Below, one piece after another: positions 12,077-23,753 of a stretch of 64,000 nucleotides of DNA. This DNA comes from Bathynomus jamesi. Its lineage: Eukaryota; Arthropoda; Malacostraca; Isopoda; Cirolanidae. Location: the NCBI GenBank assembly GCA_023014485.1, contig JAJOZX010003215.1, forward strand, positions 300,001-364,000. Direction: 5' to 3'. The notes beneath the pieces are model-generated. The model worked only from the letters and a program-made list of their open reading frames with translations, ran no database searches and was not told the origin of the DNA. The position numbers and the translations under genes are program-made. Position 1 is the first letter of the stretch; every line of letters begins with the position of its first letter.

Positions 12077-12777
12077 GTTTCAAAGTTGTTTCATTTCAAA
12101 TGGGACACCTGGTATTATACAGTACATAACTGTGTGTTAGACTGTTGGTTACCCTGGAAAAAGAGTTTACATTTAGGTTGCTTTGTGAAATTTAGTCATT
12201 TCTTACTTGAACAGTGACTGGTATTTGTATTTCGCAAAATTTAAAGTATTGGTATTTAAATACTTTTAAATGTATCTGACCCCAAGCCTGTTGAGTAGTT
12301 CAAAGGTTATAGGCCAAGTACAAACTAGTATGGGCCCTCCAAATTTACTTGGTCAGGATCCTAAAACATAACAGCAATAAGCCTACACTGTACTGTATTG
12401 GCTTACAAGGTACAAGCAGTCCAATTTTAACATCAGTACACACAACATATGGTACTTTACACTGGTCTTAATATCTGTTAAAAATAAGTATGAAACTATG
12501 TACACACATTGCCTAGTGTTCTAACTAGTTATTTATCTCCAGCTATATGTGCCCAATCTCATTAATAAACTAACTAGGCCTAATTCTACATAAATATAGG
12601 TTTCCAAATATAGCATACCTTTGTTCTCATATTAGCACCCAGCGAGATTTTCCAAAGGAAATGCAGAAGCCAGTATACCAAGAAATAGCCTAATTACTGT
12701 CTACACTCTAGTTACCTTGGTCACTTCCAGATAGTATTATGATATTATACCATATATATATATATATATATATATAT

Positions 12778-13030
12778 CCCCCGCAAGGGGGTTCTAAGCT
12801 CGTGCTCTTGAGTGCTCTTTGTGCTCGTTTGTATGTGCTTGTTCCTGGAGGTTTCACGTGCGCCCTCCCGGCCCTAGCACCCAAGGATGATGGGGCTCGA
12901 CCCTGCAGTCCTTGGTCTTTTTCCACTTCGACTGTCCCTCCACCCTTTCTTTTTCCCCTGTCTTTCCTCTCACTTTTTCTTTGTTTTTCCGCTGAGATAT
13001 GCCCTTTAAATAGAGGCGAATTGGTTCTTC

Positions 13031-13061
<31 letters not shown>
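12778..13061 (+). mobile_element. SINE-like or truncated LINE retroposon with poly-A tail
   Basis: A 255-bp GC-richer block starting CCCCGCAAGGGGG ends TTGGTTCTTCCT followed by about 29 A residues (13033-13061). It is bounded on both sides by (TA)n tracts (12749-12777 and 13062-13080). The poly-A tail and sharp composition change indicate retroposition into a TA microsatellite. I do not recognise the body. A 136-residue open frame across it is proline/serine low-complexity and is not convincing. Confidence 0.5.
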
Positions 13062-13077
<16 letters not shown>

Positions 13078-13084
13078 TATTATG

Positions 13085-13420
13085 CAGAATGCTCTTCTAC
13101 ACAAGCGTCGTTCTTTACATTAATTATACTGTGTGCTGTTTGCAGTTAAAATGTATATATGTATGGCATGCGAAGGTGCCCCCTCAGGGCATTTGATTCC
13201 ACTCATATGCAGGAAAATTATAACTTCCGATTGATCGAGGACCTTGGTGTAGTGGATAGCATGTCTGACCGGCAATTGGATGATCCCAGGTTCGATTCCT
13301 GGGAGGTACCTCATTTTTCATTTGCTCATTCTCCCACCTCATCTTGTGCAGAACGCTCTTCTACACAAGCGTCATTCTTTACATTAATTATACTGTGTGT
13401 TGTTTGCAGTTAAAATGTGT
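13085..13420 (+). repeat. tRNA-containing dispersed repeat, single copy
   Basis: This is a plus-strand member of the same family as the 44.3-46.4 kb array. In order it has GCTCTTCTACACAAGCGTCG, TGTTTGCAGTTAAAATG, GGTGCCCCCTCAGGGCAT, a tRNA-like core, CTCATTTTTCATTTG, then the first two blocks again. The duplicated ends mean slightly more than one unit is present. It lies between (TA)n tracts. Confidence 0.75.
13239..13309 (+). tRNA. tRNA-like sequence, best-folding copy
   Basis: The core folds as a cloverleaf: acceptor GGACCTT against GAGGTAC (six of seven pairs, one of them a wobble), box A-like TGGTGTAGTGG, anticodon stem closing a 7-base loop CCGGCAA, and T arm CCAGG-TTCGATT-CCTGG. By position the anticodon reads GGC (Ala), but position 33 is C instead of the near-universal U. 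The body around the anticodon stem resembles arthropod tRNA-Arg. It is probably a tRNA-derived repeat core, not a decoding tRNA. Confidence 0.5.
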
Positions 13421-13432
13421 ATATATATATAT

Positions 13433-13486
<54 letters not shown>

Positions 13487-13493
13487 TATATTA
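13416..13493. repeat. (TA)n microsatellite
   Basis: Nearly pure TA repeats interrupted by TTG, AT and TT steps. Confidence 0.9.
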
Positions 13494-15824
13494 TGACCTT
13501 TGATTAGCCTAGCTGATGAAAGAAATTCCCAACTAAAGATTTTGTATGAAAAATGTGACAATTAATGGAGAGGTACCGATACCATATGCATTAGCACCAA
13601 TTTATAGCAACTTGTAGGCTGTTTATGCCTCTGTAAAATATGATGGAACCATCTTCTCTAATGATAAAAAGTGATAAGGTTTACAAAGAGAAACTAGGTA
13701 CTATAAAGGCATAACTCTCTCATTTAAAATATAAAAATTTAATATCTTCTTGAATAGGCTACTACAATAATACATGATGAAATTAAATAGGATGACCCCT
13801 TTAAAGAAGACCATGGATTTTCACACACATTAATGACCATTCATCATTACTTTCCATAGGTTAGACTTAAAAATTAGTCTTTCTATATAGGGTTAGAAAA
13901 ACACCAAGTTAGAATACCCCCCTTCCCCCAAGTATATATATTTTTAAATATATACCGTACAAGTGCTGATGGTATATACTGTTTGATTCATTTTCATACA
14001 AAATATTCTAGTGAAGGCAGTTTTCATTCCACACTCCAAGAGAACCTATAATAGACCATAAAATTCCCAAGAGTACATAAAAATCCTGTGTGATAACCAA
14101 TTTGAATGTTTTCAGTCCCAAGCTCAAGCATCATATCATATATATCCACCCCATTAGGCTCTAAAATGGCTTCTGAGATAATATATACACTATACAGTAT
14201 ATGTGCTCCATGTAAAAAAAATGCTTAACTCTTCATACTTCCACTTAAAATGTGAATCCAAAGTAAACAGGATAGGGACTATTAATAAAATGTTATTCTA
14301 TTTCATTATTATTAAAAACAAATACATTTTATGAATATAAAAAAAAAAAATATAACATGAAACTTTAGCTCCATTTAGGGAGTTAAAATGAAATAGTACA
14401 TATAGGTCTGCAGCCTAGGTTTTTCTATATCTTCAAAATCAGATAAGATTTTGCACCTAAAGGAAAGTGGTTATTTTCTTCATGTTAAAATTCACATACA
14501 TACATACTACAATAGGGTTGATTCAGTGAACTGAGTCACTTCAATTCTATAATCTTACCAAGAATTTTACAGTGAACTTATTATTCTGTCAGTACAGTAT
14601 ACTGATAAAAAGTTACTGTAAAATTAGGGTGACTTCAAACACACTCATTTTGTGTAGGAATAGAATAAACCAAATTCATAATGTAATTCAATGTCAGTAT
14701 GTCAGAATGTGCAACTTTCCTTTTCTTTTCAATTTTCTAAAAAAGTACAGTACCAAGTGGTAAAATTTTTGTCATATAAAACTTGGTCTGAACAAAAAAA
14801 AATGAAGAGAGCTACACACTTCTCCTTGTACAATATAAATAAAACATACACTAAGGTGTAAGTAGGTACTATGATTTAATCATCAGTTAATTCCTTCCTA
14901 CTCAAAAATTGCATTTTCTAAGTTGGGGTCAAATGGGTCTAATACCCCAAAAACCCCAAATTTTGCATTTTAATTTTTTTTCCTCTTTTTTCTTCATTTT
15001 TGTTTCCAATTTACAGTATATGAAGCCAACATACAACTCATTTTAGGTCAAATTTTGTAAATTTGTAATATTGTACGTTAAACTTAAGGAAAATATTAAA
15101 AAAAATCTGATGACTTTTTTTAAAAACTCATAAAAGTACTTAAAATGAATAAAAATTATTGAACTTTAATTCAAATTACTTAAAAAGATTAAACTGCAAG
15201 ATGAAAACCTCTTATCTAAAATTTAATTAGCAGTTTTAAGGCATGTATCTCACAAAGTCAAAAGACCCATTTGACCCAACCCCTGGCAATTTTTTATTGT
15301 TGTCATTGTTTTTGTTAGTATTTATTTTAGGACTAGAAACTCAAACTTATAGCTAAAGGTCTTAATGCAAAAAATGATCTATTAAAATTTCTTCATTTTT
15401 TTTTTTTTTAAATTTGTAGCTACATATTAAAATACAAAAAATTACCCATATTTGACCCTAGGGTACCCCATAGATTTAGTAAATGCTGTACCATAATGAT
15501 TTAAGCTTACTAAAAAATAATATTGCCTAACTATATGATAAACATATATGCTTATCATATAGCCTAGTTAGGTGATAAGCATATATGATGTTAGTTCTAA
15601 TAATAATAGAATGTGGTAGTGCTGTATGCAAAGATTTATATATCAGTCCTAGTATTAGCTGAAGTAAACTTTATTTCTAATTAGACTGGATTCAAATTAA
15701 TATTAAAATTTTAAGGTACTGTAAATATAGTGAATATGTAAATGGCTATTGGATAAACTATAAAAATTTTAATAAACTTGTTAATACTAACTTTTACCCC
15801 AAAGTAAATGGTTTTTCTATACGA
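13494..15824. other. No gene seen
   Basis: AT-rich, stop-dense sequence with poly-A/T runs and small local palindromes around 15530-15590. I see no supportable gene, RNA or element boundary. Confidence 0.45.
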
Positions 15825-16034
15825 GTAGCACAGTAGGAGAAGGAGATAAGCAACAAAATGCACTTTGTTTGAAAAGATGGTCTAATCTTCCCTCTATCAC
15901 CTCCAATTGGCAGATATCCCATTTTGTGACTGGAAACAGTGCCAATTGGAGGTGATAGAGGGAAGAATAAGCTGTCTTTTCAAACAGAAGATACATTTCA
16001 TCAATTTTGTTTTTTATCCCCTCCCACTGCACTA
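15825..16034. mobile_element. Palindromic MITE
   Basis: Outer ends GAGTAGCACAGTAGG and the complement of CACTGCACTACTC are inverted. The arms continue inward to CACCTCCAATTGG, which is near-identical on both sides, around a short centre at about 15911-15940. It is non-coding. The superfamily is undetermined. Confidence 0.65.
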
Positions 16035-16387
16035 CTCATATGGTGTGTAAGCAGTGAACCATAATTCTACCTAACAAGTGAAATTTATCAAATTATTATA
16101 TATATTATATTCTGCATCCACCTCAGTTTTAGACAATTCCTAGAAAATAATACAACAATAAGAAAGTATGTCCACAATATTAAAGTATTTTCTTTTACAA
16201 GAAGTGGTATTTCATATATTCTGCTACATGTGTAAGTAATGTAGCTTTTATTTCATAAGAACGCATTAATGAAAATTGTCCTTTTTGGTCCTGTTACATT
16301 TTTTCTTTGCAGTATAACAACAATTTTAACCCAAGTATTGGTGACAGACCATAAGCAAATGTTATTAATCCTCAAAATAGTGTATTC

Positions 16388-16429
16388 ACTAGCGGAGCAA
16401 CCCGGCATTGCCAGGGTGGATGTTGAACG

Positions 16430-16468
<39 letters not shown>

Positions 16469-16940
16469 CAGTTAGGTAAACTGAATGCCTGGTTAGGTTA
16501 ATTGAATGCCTGATTAGATTAATTAAATGGCATTAGGTCAACTGAATGCCTGATTAGATTAACTGGATGCCCAGGTACGTTAAATGAATGCCCAGTTAGG
16601 TTAATTGTACACCCTTGATGATTGGTTAGGTTAAGTCATGATATTTTCATTAAAGCCAACAAAAATATCACAACTTAACCTAACCAATCATCAAGAGTGT
16701 ACAGATGACCTAACCTGGCATTCAATGAACCTAACTGGGTATTCAATAATTTTACTATAGGTTTCGTAATGATCTTGACGTCATTTAATGTTTTAAAATT
16801 AATTATTTAATTTATTAACACCACATGCACAACCTCGGGACCTAATCAATATGTGTGTGAAGTTTCATGTTTGTAACTGCTTCCATTTTGGAGTTATGGC
16901 TGAAACACACACACATCTTTTTATTATTATTATAGATAAA
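16388..16940 (+). repeat. Dispersed repeat with TTAGG-rich minisatellite and TTA tail
   Basis: It starts GGAGCAACCCGGCATTGCC, has a (TA)n run at 16431-16465, then several copies of a GAATGCCTGGTTAGGTTAAT-type unit, then an inverted pair around CTTAACCTAACCAATCATCA. It ends with GTGAAGTTTCATGTTTGTAA and a (TTA)n TAGAT tail. A second copy lies inverted at 19640-20215. The microsatellite tail suggests retroposition; the class is uncertain. Confidence 0.6.
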
Positions 16941-18011
16941 CAATAGACTGGTACAAATTTATAACCAAAAGACTTCTGAAAATCAACAATTTTTGATAAA
17001 GAAAAGGGGAAAATTGGTTTTGTAGGCCTAGGGGGTCCGAAATTTTCATAAAATAGAAAATAATTGCTATTTTCTTACTTACAGCGACAGGCATAATGAT
17101 ATTAGGATACCTAATAGAAATTTTGTAATATTTTAAAGTGGGGAAAATAAATAATTTTCTAAAAATGATCTTCAACTATAAAAGCGCATCTAATCATATA
17201 ACTTAATTAACGTATTTCTATGACAACTAAAAAATAGAATGATAAATCAATATCCTATCAAATTGTTTGTGTATACGTAAAATTATTTGTACAAAAGCCA
17301 CAGTAATAAAACGCACAAAAGTCACGGTAAATAATTTCAAGTGTGGCTCGTTTAACTTTAAACTCGTGTTTATTTAAATTTCTCGTTTTAATGATGTAAT
17401 TTTTTGTATTGAATCGATAAAGAAATCTTTTATGAATCGAAAAATGTTAAAATTATAACAAATATCAAAATATTTTGTATAAAAATCATTGAATTTTAAA
17501 AATGCATGTTTGTTTTTAGTCTTTTGCAAAAAGTTCTTTATGAATTTTAAAAATATATACTTTTTTTAAATTGAATCGATAAATAAATCTTTTGTGAATC
17601 AAATGATATTAAATGTTTAGTAAATATTGACTTATTGTGCCAAAATTATGATTAAAAATGAAAAATTAAAAAAATGTGTGTACAGGCATGGGAAGAACTG
17701 TACCCCTAAAAGGGGGGGAAGGAATTATGTTAGGGAATTTTTTTTTAGCATGGGCACTGCACAATAAAAAGACGCATCGAATGGTGAAAACTGCATTGTT
17801 CTACACCAATTGTATCGACCTGTAGGTGTGCACAAAAAAACTGTTACATATATATATATAAGGCCTCATTTCTGAAATAGTATATTAGATACAGTAATTT
17901 TAATAACTGGTCTATTATAACTGATAAAACCAATTAGTTAATGACATTGTAGCAATATGATTAAAAAAAATTAATCATTTTCTCTATTCTCTCTTTACAG
18001 GCCATAACTGA
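16941..18011. other. No gene seen; possible Tc1 5' flank
   Basis: AT-rich sequence. A 13-bp word TCTGCATCCACCT at 16111-16123 and its exact inverse at 19105-19117 could be worn TIRs of the Tc1 element whose transposase follows, with the 16388-16940 repeat inserted inside. This is tentative. Confidence 0.35.
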
Positions 18012-18937
18012 AATGTCTAAGAACTAAGTTTATCCCAGAGAGGACGAATAATTGCCCTTTCAAGAGAGGGGATGTCCCAATGCCAGATCTTGGCAAAAAT
18101 TAACATTTCAAAATAGGCCATCCAAAGAACTATAAGCAGATATAAAGAATCTGGATCATGCTCTTCAAAGACAAGATTTAGCAGACCTAAAGTGACTACT
18201 AATTCTGAGGATCATTACATCAAGGTTACATCACTACCATACAAGTATGGTACTGCACTATAAAAAGAAGATTCATAAAAGCTGGTCTCTATGGCAGAGT
18301 AGTTGTGTCCAAACCACTACTGCGGAAACAAAATAAGGCTAAAAAATTGGTGGGCAAGAGAATATCAAAATTTTACTGTAGATGACTGGAAAAAAGTTCT
18401 TTTTACTGATGAATCAAAAGTGGAACTTTTTAGGTCTCATAGAAGAGTTTATGTTAGACATAGAACCAATGAAAAACTGATAGATCCCTGCATAAAACAT
18501 GGAGGCAACATTCAAGTTTGGGGTTGTTTCAGTTATTCTGGGTTGGAGATCTTCACAGAATCACTTACACTCTCACAAAAAAGAAGTACCACTCCATACC
18601 AGTGAGACATGCAATACCATCAGGATTGAAGCTTTGTGGTCAACTGGTCATGGATTCATTTTCCAGCAGGATGATGACCCAAAGCATACTTCTAACCTTT
18701 GCATGAACTATCTACAAGAAAAAAGATGAAGGTCTTCTACAAATTATGAAGTTTCCTCCACAAAGTCCTGATCTCAATCCAGTAGAGCATCTTTGGGACC
18801 ATTTGAAGAGTGGAAAGCTAAAAAGAATATAACTTCTCTTGATTCTCCCTGGGAGAATGTAGAAGAATGCTGGAACAACATAGCACAAGATGTTATTCAG
18901 AAACTTGTCGAATCTATGAGTAGAAGCTGTCATTGAA
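18012..18937 (+). pseudogene. Tc1-like transposase, broken
   Basis: This was a DD34E Tc1-family transposase. Scattered frames recover the N-terminal HTH region (AISEMSK-like start near 18003-18020, then a Q-R rich HTH). The catalytic core is clearer: VLFTDESKVELF with SHRRVYVR (first Asp, 18390-18450), NIQVWGCFSYSG, FQQDDDPKHTS (second Asp, about 18660-18690) and PPQSPDLNPVEHLWDHL with the third acidic residue (about 18755-18800). The family normally has DNDPKHT, so the Asn has become Asp. Stops at about 18027, 18301 and 18605 and several frameshifts destroy it. Confidence 0.85.
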
Positions 18938-19141
18938 ACAAAAGGTCATATAAATTATTAATAAAATTATGTTATTAAATTGTTAATTTCCTTACTAATT
19001 TATAACAATTACATTTAGAAGCAAATAATGTAACAATAAAAAATCAAATTTTGTTGTAATTATCATATATATTTGTACAATTTACAATAAATTGGGTGAT
19101 TATAAGGTGGATGCAGACTTTTGAATATATATATATATATA

Positions 19142-19580
19142 TCAGACATAGGGTAATAGTGATAGACTATCATAGGATTTTTCAAGTAATAGATCATATT
19201 TTTTTGGCAGTAATAGAAGGCAAAGTAATAGATAATACAGTACCTAGTCTATTACTTTTCTATTACAATGGCAATGAACATACTGCATGAACAAAGAACT
19301 GAAAAAATGAACTACATCTACTCTAAACTAAAATAAACATGTATATATGTAAACTAATATTGTGGCAAATTTTTCCTTCAATAAAGTAAAATTTATCAAG
19401 ACCTACAGTCTCTGAAATTGTAATGATTTGGTTCAAACAAATATTTAACACACTGCTTCTAATTACATTTAAAAAGCCAAAGATCCTTTTCAAATGAGTG
19501 AAGTACCCCAACATACAAAAGTAATAGTAATAGATGAAAAATATAGTAATAGTAATAGAAACCCAGTAATAGACCCCATG

Positions 19581-19585
<5 letters not shown>
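19142..19585. mobile_element. MITE with TCAGACAT ends and GTAATAGA clusters
   Basis: The ends TCAGACATAGGGTAATAG and the complement of CTATTACTGGGG...ATGTCTGA are inverted. Copies of GTAATAGA or its complement crowd both ends (about ten in total), as expected of subterminal transposase-binding repeats in hAT or similar elements. The flanks are pure TA repeats, so any target duplication is masked. Confidence 0.55.
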
Positions 19586-19632
<47 letters not shown>

Positions 19633-19639
19633 ATAATAT

Positions 19640-19876
19640 AAAAGTGTGTGTGTGTTCCAGACAACTCCAAAATGGAAGCAGTTACAAACATGAAACTTCA
19701 CACACATATTGATTAGGTCCTGAGGTTGTGCACCTGGGTGTTAATAAATTAAATAATTTTAAAAATTAAATGACAAGATCATTATTTATATATATACAGT
19801 ATATATATATATATATTACAATATATATATATATTATATATAACATTATATATATATATATATATATATATAACAT

Positions 19877-19915
<39 letters not shown>

Positions 19916-19982
19916 CATATATATATATATATATATAATATAACATATATATATATATATATTACAATATATATATATATAT

Positions 19983-20039
<57 letters not shown>

Positions 20040-20215
20040 CAATATATATATATTACAATATATAATATACTATTACATATATATATATATATATATATAT
20101 ATCAAAACCTATGGTAAAATTATTGAATACCTGGTTAGGTTCATTAAATGCCCAGTTAGGTCAACTGTACACTCTTGATTGGTTAGTTGTCGTGATATTT
20201 TTGTTAAAATGTGGG
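19640..20215 (-). repeat. Inverted second copy of the 16388-16940 repeat
   Basis: Read on the minus strand it gives the same blocks as 16388-16940: a TTAGG-rich minisatellite, ATTCAATAATTTTACCATAGG, AACCTCAGGACCTAATCAAT and GTGAAGTTTCATGTTTGTAA. Its middle is expanded into about 320 bp of TA repeats (19785-20102). Confidence 0.65.
19785..20102. repeat. Long (TA)n tract
   Basis: About 320 bp made almost only of TA, with TTACAATA and TAACAT interruptions recurring roughly every 40-60 bp, which suggests secondary duplication of blocks within the tract. Confidence 0.9.
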
Positions 20216-20860
20216 AACAGTGGGTTCTCTGCTAGTTGGTTACTTTTGGCGAGTTTGAAAGACTGTGCAGGATCAACGTCAACCCCTCTGCAGCATCCCA
20301 CCTCATTTGCAGGACTTGGTGAAGGAGGGATTTTGCTCTCTGACCGCCTCCTGCCCTCGTAGCCAGCCACGCATGGCTGGTCAGGGACTTTGCACAAGAA
20401 TCTGTCCAGCTGGTTCTTGAAGTTATTCAGGTTGGTGTGCTGGAGATTCCTCACTTCTTTTGGAAGGACATGGAAAAGCTTTGGGCCCCGTATTCTGAGG
20501 ATATTTTCCATCCTCGTTTTCATGGCCCCTTGTCCCACCACAGATGGGACTGTACAAAATCTGCCTCTTCTCTCATTCCAGTTTGTTTCTATTTCATTTC
20601 TGAGGTTAGGGACAGAGCTTTCAAGTATTTTCCATATGTATATTATTGTGTACCGCTCGCGCCTTCTTTCAAGAGAGTAGAGTTCCAGGGATTGTAGTCG
20701 AGACCAGTAGTCTTCACCTTCCATTTCCTCTATCTTAGACGTAAAAGTCCTTTGTATAGCTTCAATGCTCGCAGTCTCTTTTTCTGTGTGGGCTTGTGAG
20801 TACTGAGCAATACTCAATTATTGGTAGGACTAGACTCTTCCATAATTTGAGCATGATGTT
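20216..20860 (-). pseudogene. LINE reverse transcriptase C-terminus, 5'-truncated
   Basis: The minus-strand frame encodes the end of a CR1/jockey-like polymerase: LVLPIIEYCS just upstream, then IEAIQRTFTSKIEEMEG, YWSRLQSLELYSLERRRERY and IIYIWKILE, followed by FHVLPKEVRN and FKNQLDRFL. These are the conserved post-thumb motifs of arthropod non-LTR elements. The rest of the element is absent because the sequence stops at the boundary of the transposon at 20861. Its last residues run into the neighbouring TTAGG-rich repeat, so the true 3' end lies near 20216. Confidence 0.8.
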
Positions 20861-21173
20861 TGGGTAATTCCAGGACAAATAGACAAATGAAAGTGCCAAA
20901 TGTACACTCTGCCATCTCCAAAATTCATGAAACTTGGTGTGAGGGTTGGTTTTGGTCCAAATTACAAAAATCTGATTTTTTTTGAAAATTGGTCAAGTTG
21001 GTCAAATTTTATGAAAAAAACAACAATTTTCAAATGTAAATATCTCAGCTGCTAATTGTGGTAGCATAATAAGTCTTAAATGATAAAATATGTAAAATTA
21101 ACTGTAGTTTCTAAATATGTATCATTTTTTTAGGGTAACAAAAATAAAATTGATTTTTTTTGGAAAAAATATT

Positions 21174-21440
21174 CGAAAAAAAGCAAGAATAAAAAAATGT
21201 TCATTTGATGTATGTACACCATAATAAGTAATAAAAAGTCAGCTTATAATTTATTATAAGGCTCAATTTTTTTTTTTTTTTTGCGATTTGGCAGCGAAGA
21301 TATCATTTTTCGAAAAAAAGCAAGAATAAAAAATGTTTATTTGATGTATGTACACCATAATCAGTAATAAAAAGTCAGCTTATAGTTTATTATAAGGCTC
21401 AAAACTGAGTTTGAAATTAAGTAATAAAAATTTTTTTTTC
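21174..21440. repeat. Tandem duplication of about 137 bp within the left TIR
   Basis: The block CGAAAAAAAGCAAGAATAAA through TGATGTATGTACACCATAAT to TTATTATAAGGCTCAA occurs twice in direct order, starting near 21174 and 21311. The right TIR has only one counterpart. Confidence 0.75.
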
Positions 21441-21930
21441 AGACGACGAACATTTATTACAGACTTGTTGGTCCAAAAAAGAGAATTTTCAATTCATATA
21501 AAAAATACATGTAGATAAACCAAAGGAGAAAAAATCTTTTAAAATATATGTACAATGTACATACATAACCTCTCTCATATTTAGGGACAGAATATATTGA
21601 CAATAATAATGTTTAATTTATAAAGCGCTTATCAGAGTATAAAATACTCTTCCTAATACTAGACGTACACAAGTCTTTGAGAATGAATTAAGAGACAGTA
21701 TTCTCATTCAGTGAATCCAAATTTTAGACACTAATAATATAATAATAATGAAAAAAGAATTTGAAAAGATTTTGATAACTATTAAGTAGATACACAAATC
21801 TTAGATAAAAATTTTAGAAATATTATATAGACAATTTTAAATAGTATACATTCGACAGAATTTATTTTATCATCTTTGAAAAGTTATTTAATTCTGGAAG
21901 CGGAAAAATGTATTGTATTCTTGTTCCTCC

Positions 21931-22890
21931 TCATAAACTTGCTTCAATACTCCCAAATATATTTTCTGTTGGAACGTGACAAACATCATCTTGCGCAGGA
22001 AAAACGTATGAGGGACATACGCCCGAAGGATGGAGAAATTTTATCAGAAAATCATCATATTCACAGTCAAAGGACTGGACTAATCCGAACCATAGTTTAT
22101 TTTCATACATACAACCCACAAAAGAGCCTGTTTCAATTTCGCGTTGAGAGACAGTATTATGTTCTTGATCCGAAGCAGAAACTCTAATGAGCTCTCTTAT
22201 TTTGACTGACTGTGCACTCTGAGAGAGTGGATAAACCTTCAACGAATTCTTGGAAATTGGGACGAAGCGATGTAATTGTTGAGTACCTTTGATAGAAGTA
22301 ATAGGTTCACTCAGACGTTTTTGCAAAGAAAGCTCTACATCTACAACTTCTGCCTAAAGACTTAAAAAAAGTCAATAGTGGTTAGGAATTCTTGAGAGCA
22401 GAAATTGTAGAAGTCCTCAGCTGTTAAGATTTGATGGTTGAGAGGCCATCATAAGCTTTCTCTGGCAACTGCTCTTTTTACCATTCCGCCAATACCATTG
22501 CAGGCATTCTTCCCGTGGGATGTCGCGAAAAAATTCCACTCAGCATGAATTTTGAAGTCTTCGAAATGATGGCATAAATTTAGAAAATTTGTTTTATTCT
22601 TATACTGAGCCGCGCATCCATCTGTGAAATAATGAATTTTAGTTAGGTTTGAATTTTGTTGTTGGATGCATAGGATTAATTTTGAGAAAACTATGAACCA
22701 GAATTGTATCATGCCTGCAACGGTTTGAAATGAGGCAGTAACTTTTGCAAATTAGTTTTCCTGCATTGTTTTTAGAATAATAAACGAATAGGTGCACTGT
22801 ACATTGCGAGTTCTCCCAATGAAACCCCTGGGCACAATCTTGTACGATGAATGAGAAGTTTTCCGCGAAATCGCCCACCAAAACACCTTC
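21931..22890 (-). pseudogene. Unclassified transposase-like protein, C-terminal half
   Basis: In minus-strand order I see GDFAENFSFIVQD near 22835-22870, then FTDGCAAQYKNKTNF and FFATSHGKNACNGIGG (about 22490-22630). A small C-terminal domain follows at 21931-22326 (GSFVGCMYENKLWFG, FLHPSGVC, DDVCHVP). These motifs occur, as I recall, in an abundant arthropod and fish repeat-protein family annotated only as uncharacterised. The D-x-x-x-Q-Y-K-N and HGK-x-A-C boxes look like parts of a metal-dependent catalytic core. The family usually has ACDG where this copy has ACNG. Stops and frameshifts occur near 22640-22710, 22449 and 22330. Confidence 0.6.
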
Positions 22891-23027
22891 ATTTTCAGCA
22901 GGGTTGTGGAGTCGGTCCAAAATTTTCAGACTCTGACTCCACACATTGTAAAAATCTGACTCCGACTCCACACATTGTAAAAAATCTAAAATTCCGACTC
23001 CGACTCCTCTAGTGTTTCACTCTATAA

Positions 23028-23173
23028 TTATCATAATAATAAGACATCTCATCACCACCACATGAATCATCACGTTACTTTCTAGGATGAGGGAACATTC
23101 AAATATTAAGAAGGATATTGACTTGTAGATATTATCATATTAAGGGATTTTTATTTTTTCCAATAATATATAT

Positions 23174-23211
<38 letters not shown>

Positions 23212-23338
23212 GAAAAAATAAAAATCCCTTAATATGATAATATCTACAAGTCAATATCCTTCTTAATATTTGAATGTTCCCTCATCCTAGAAAGTAACCT
23301 GATGATTCATATGGTGGTGATGAGATGTCTTATTATTA

Positions 23339-23345
<7 letters not shown>
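23028..23345. repeat. Large inverted duplication inside the hAT element
   Basis: About 145 bp (CATAATAATAAGACATCTCA ... TTTTTCCAATAATATA) is followed after a (TA)n spacer at 23170-23206 by its near-identical inverted copy. A second (TA)n tract follows at 23340-23393. The two arms are much more alike than other repeats in the window, so the duplication is recent. Confidence 0.8.
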
Positions 23346-23394
<49 letters not shown>

Positions 23395-23753
23395 AATGAA
23401 AAAGATTCTCTTAAACATAATTAAGGTCTAACCAGTAGTAGTCCTACTTAAAATTGAATAACCCTTCTTAACCTAGTGGCTATAACTATGCATTTGATGG
23501 CTTTTTTCAATTAATTTTATTAATTTTTACACAATTACATATTGAATTAACATTTAAAAATACAAAATTAATTACATAGTAGGCCCGATGCTACTGTTAA
23601 TAATTTCCAGAAAATAAAATTGATTAAAAATTTATAAAATATTAGAAATTTTATATAATTAATAATGATTAACCTATTGAAAACATAAATCATAATTTAT
23701 AAACCTTTTACTATATATATAAAATTAAATGCTTATATTATCTTAACTATTTA

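Larger units (their letters stand above)
7357..12112. mobile_element. TA-target element with 36-bp TIRs
   Basis: The left end CCGGGTGTCCCATTCGAAAT and the complement of the right end match at about 34 of 36 positions, and TA flanks both ends. The 4756 bp include a Tigger-like element and a CR1-like LINE. A short open frame at 8828-9076 (MLYTEKFEAYMDRVAAARAR) could be a relic of its own gene, but I do not recognise it. TIR and TA point to the Tc1/mariner/pogo group; the family is unknown. Confidence 0.75.
7034..12290. mobile_element. hAT-ended element holding further nested elements
   Basis: The ends are CAGGGATGGGGGTCAAATAC and the complement of CAGGCTTGGGGTCAGATACA. They are flanked by a perfect 8-bp duplication, TTGAGTAG, at 7026-7033 and 12291-12298. 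Just inside each end lie AAATACTTTT-type repeats, typical hAT subterminal repeats. Most of the 5257 bp is later insertions; the original hAT element was only about 0.5 kb and shows no transposase. Confidence 0.85.

Noticed and set aside
12739..13149. 136-codon open frame across TA and poly-A tracts
   Set aside because: Starts and ends in microsatellite and poly-A translation (runs of I/Y and K); better explained as a retroposon.
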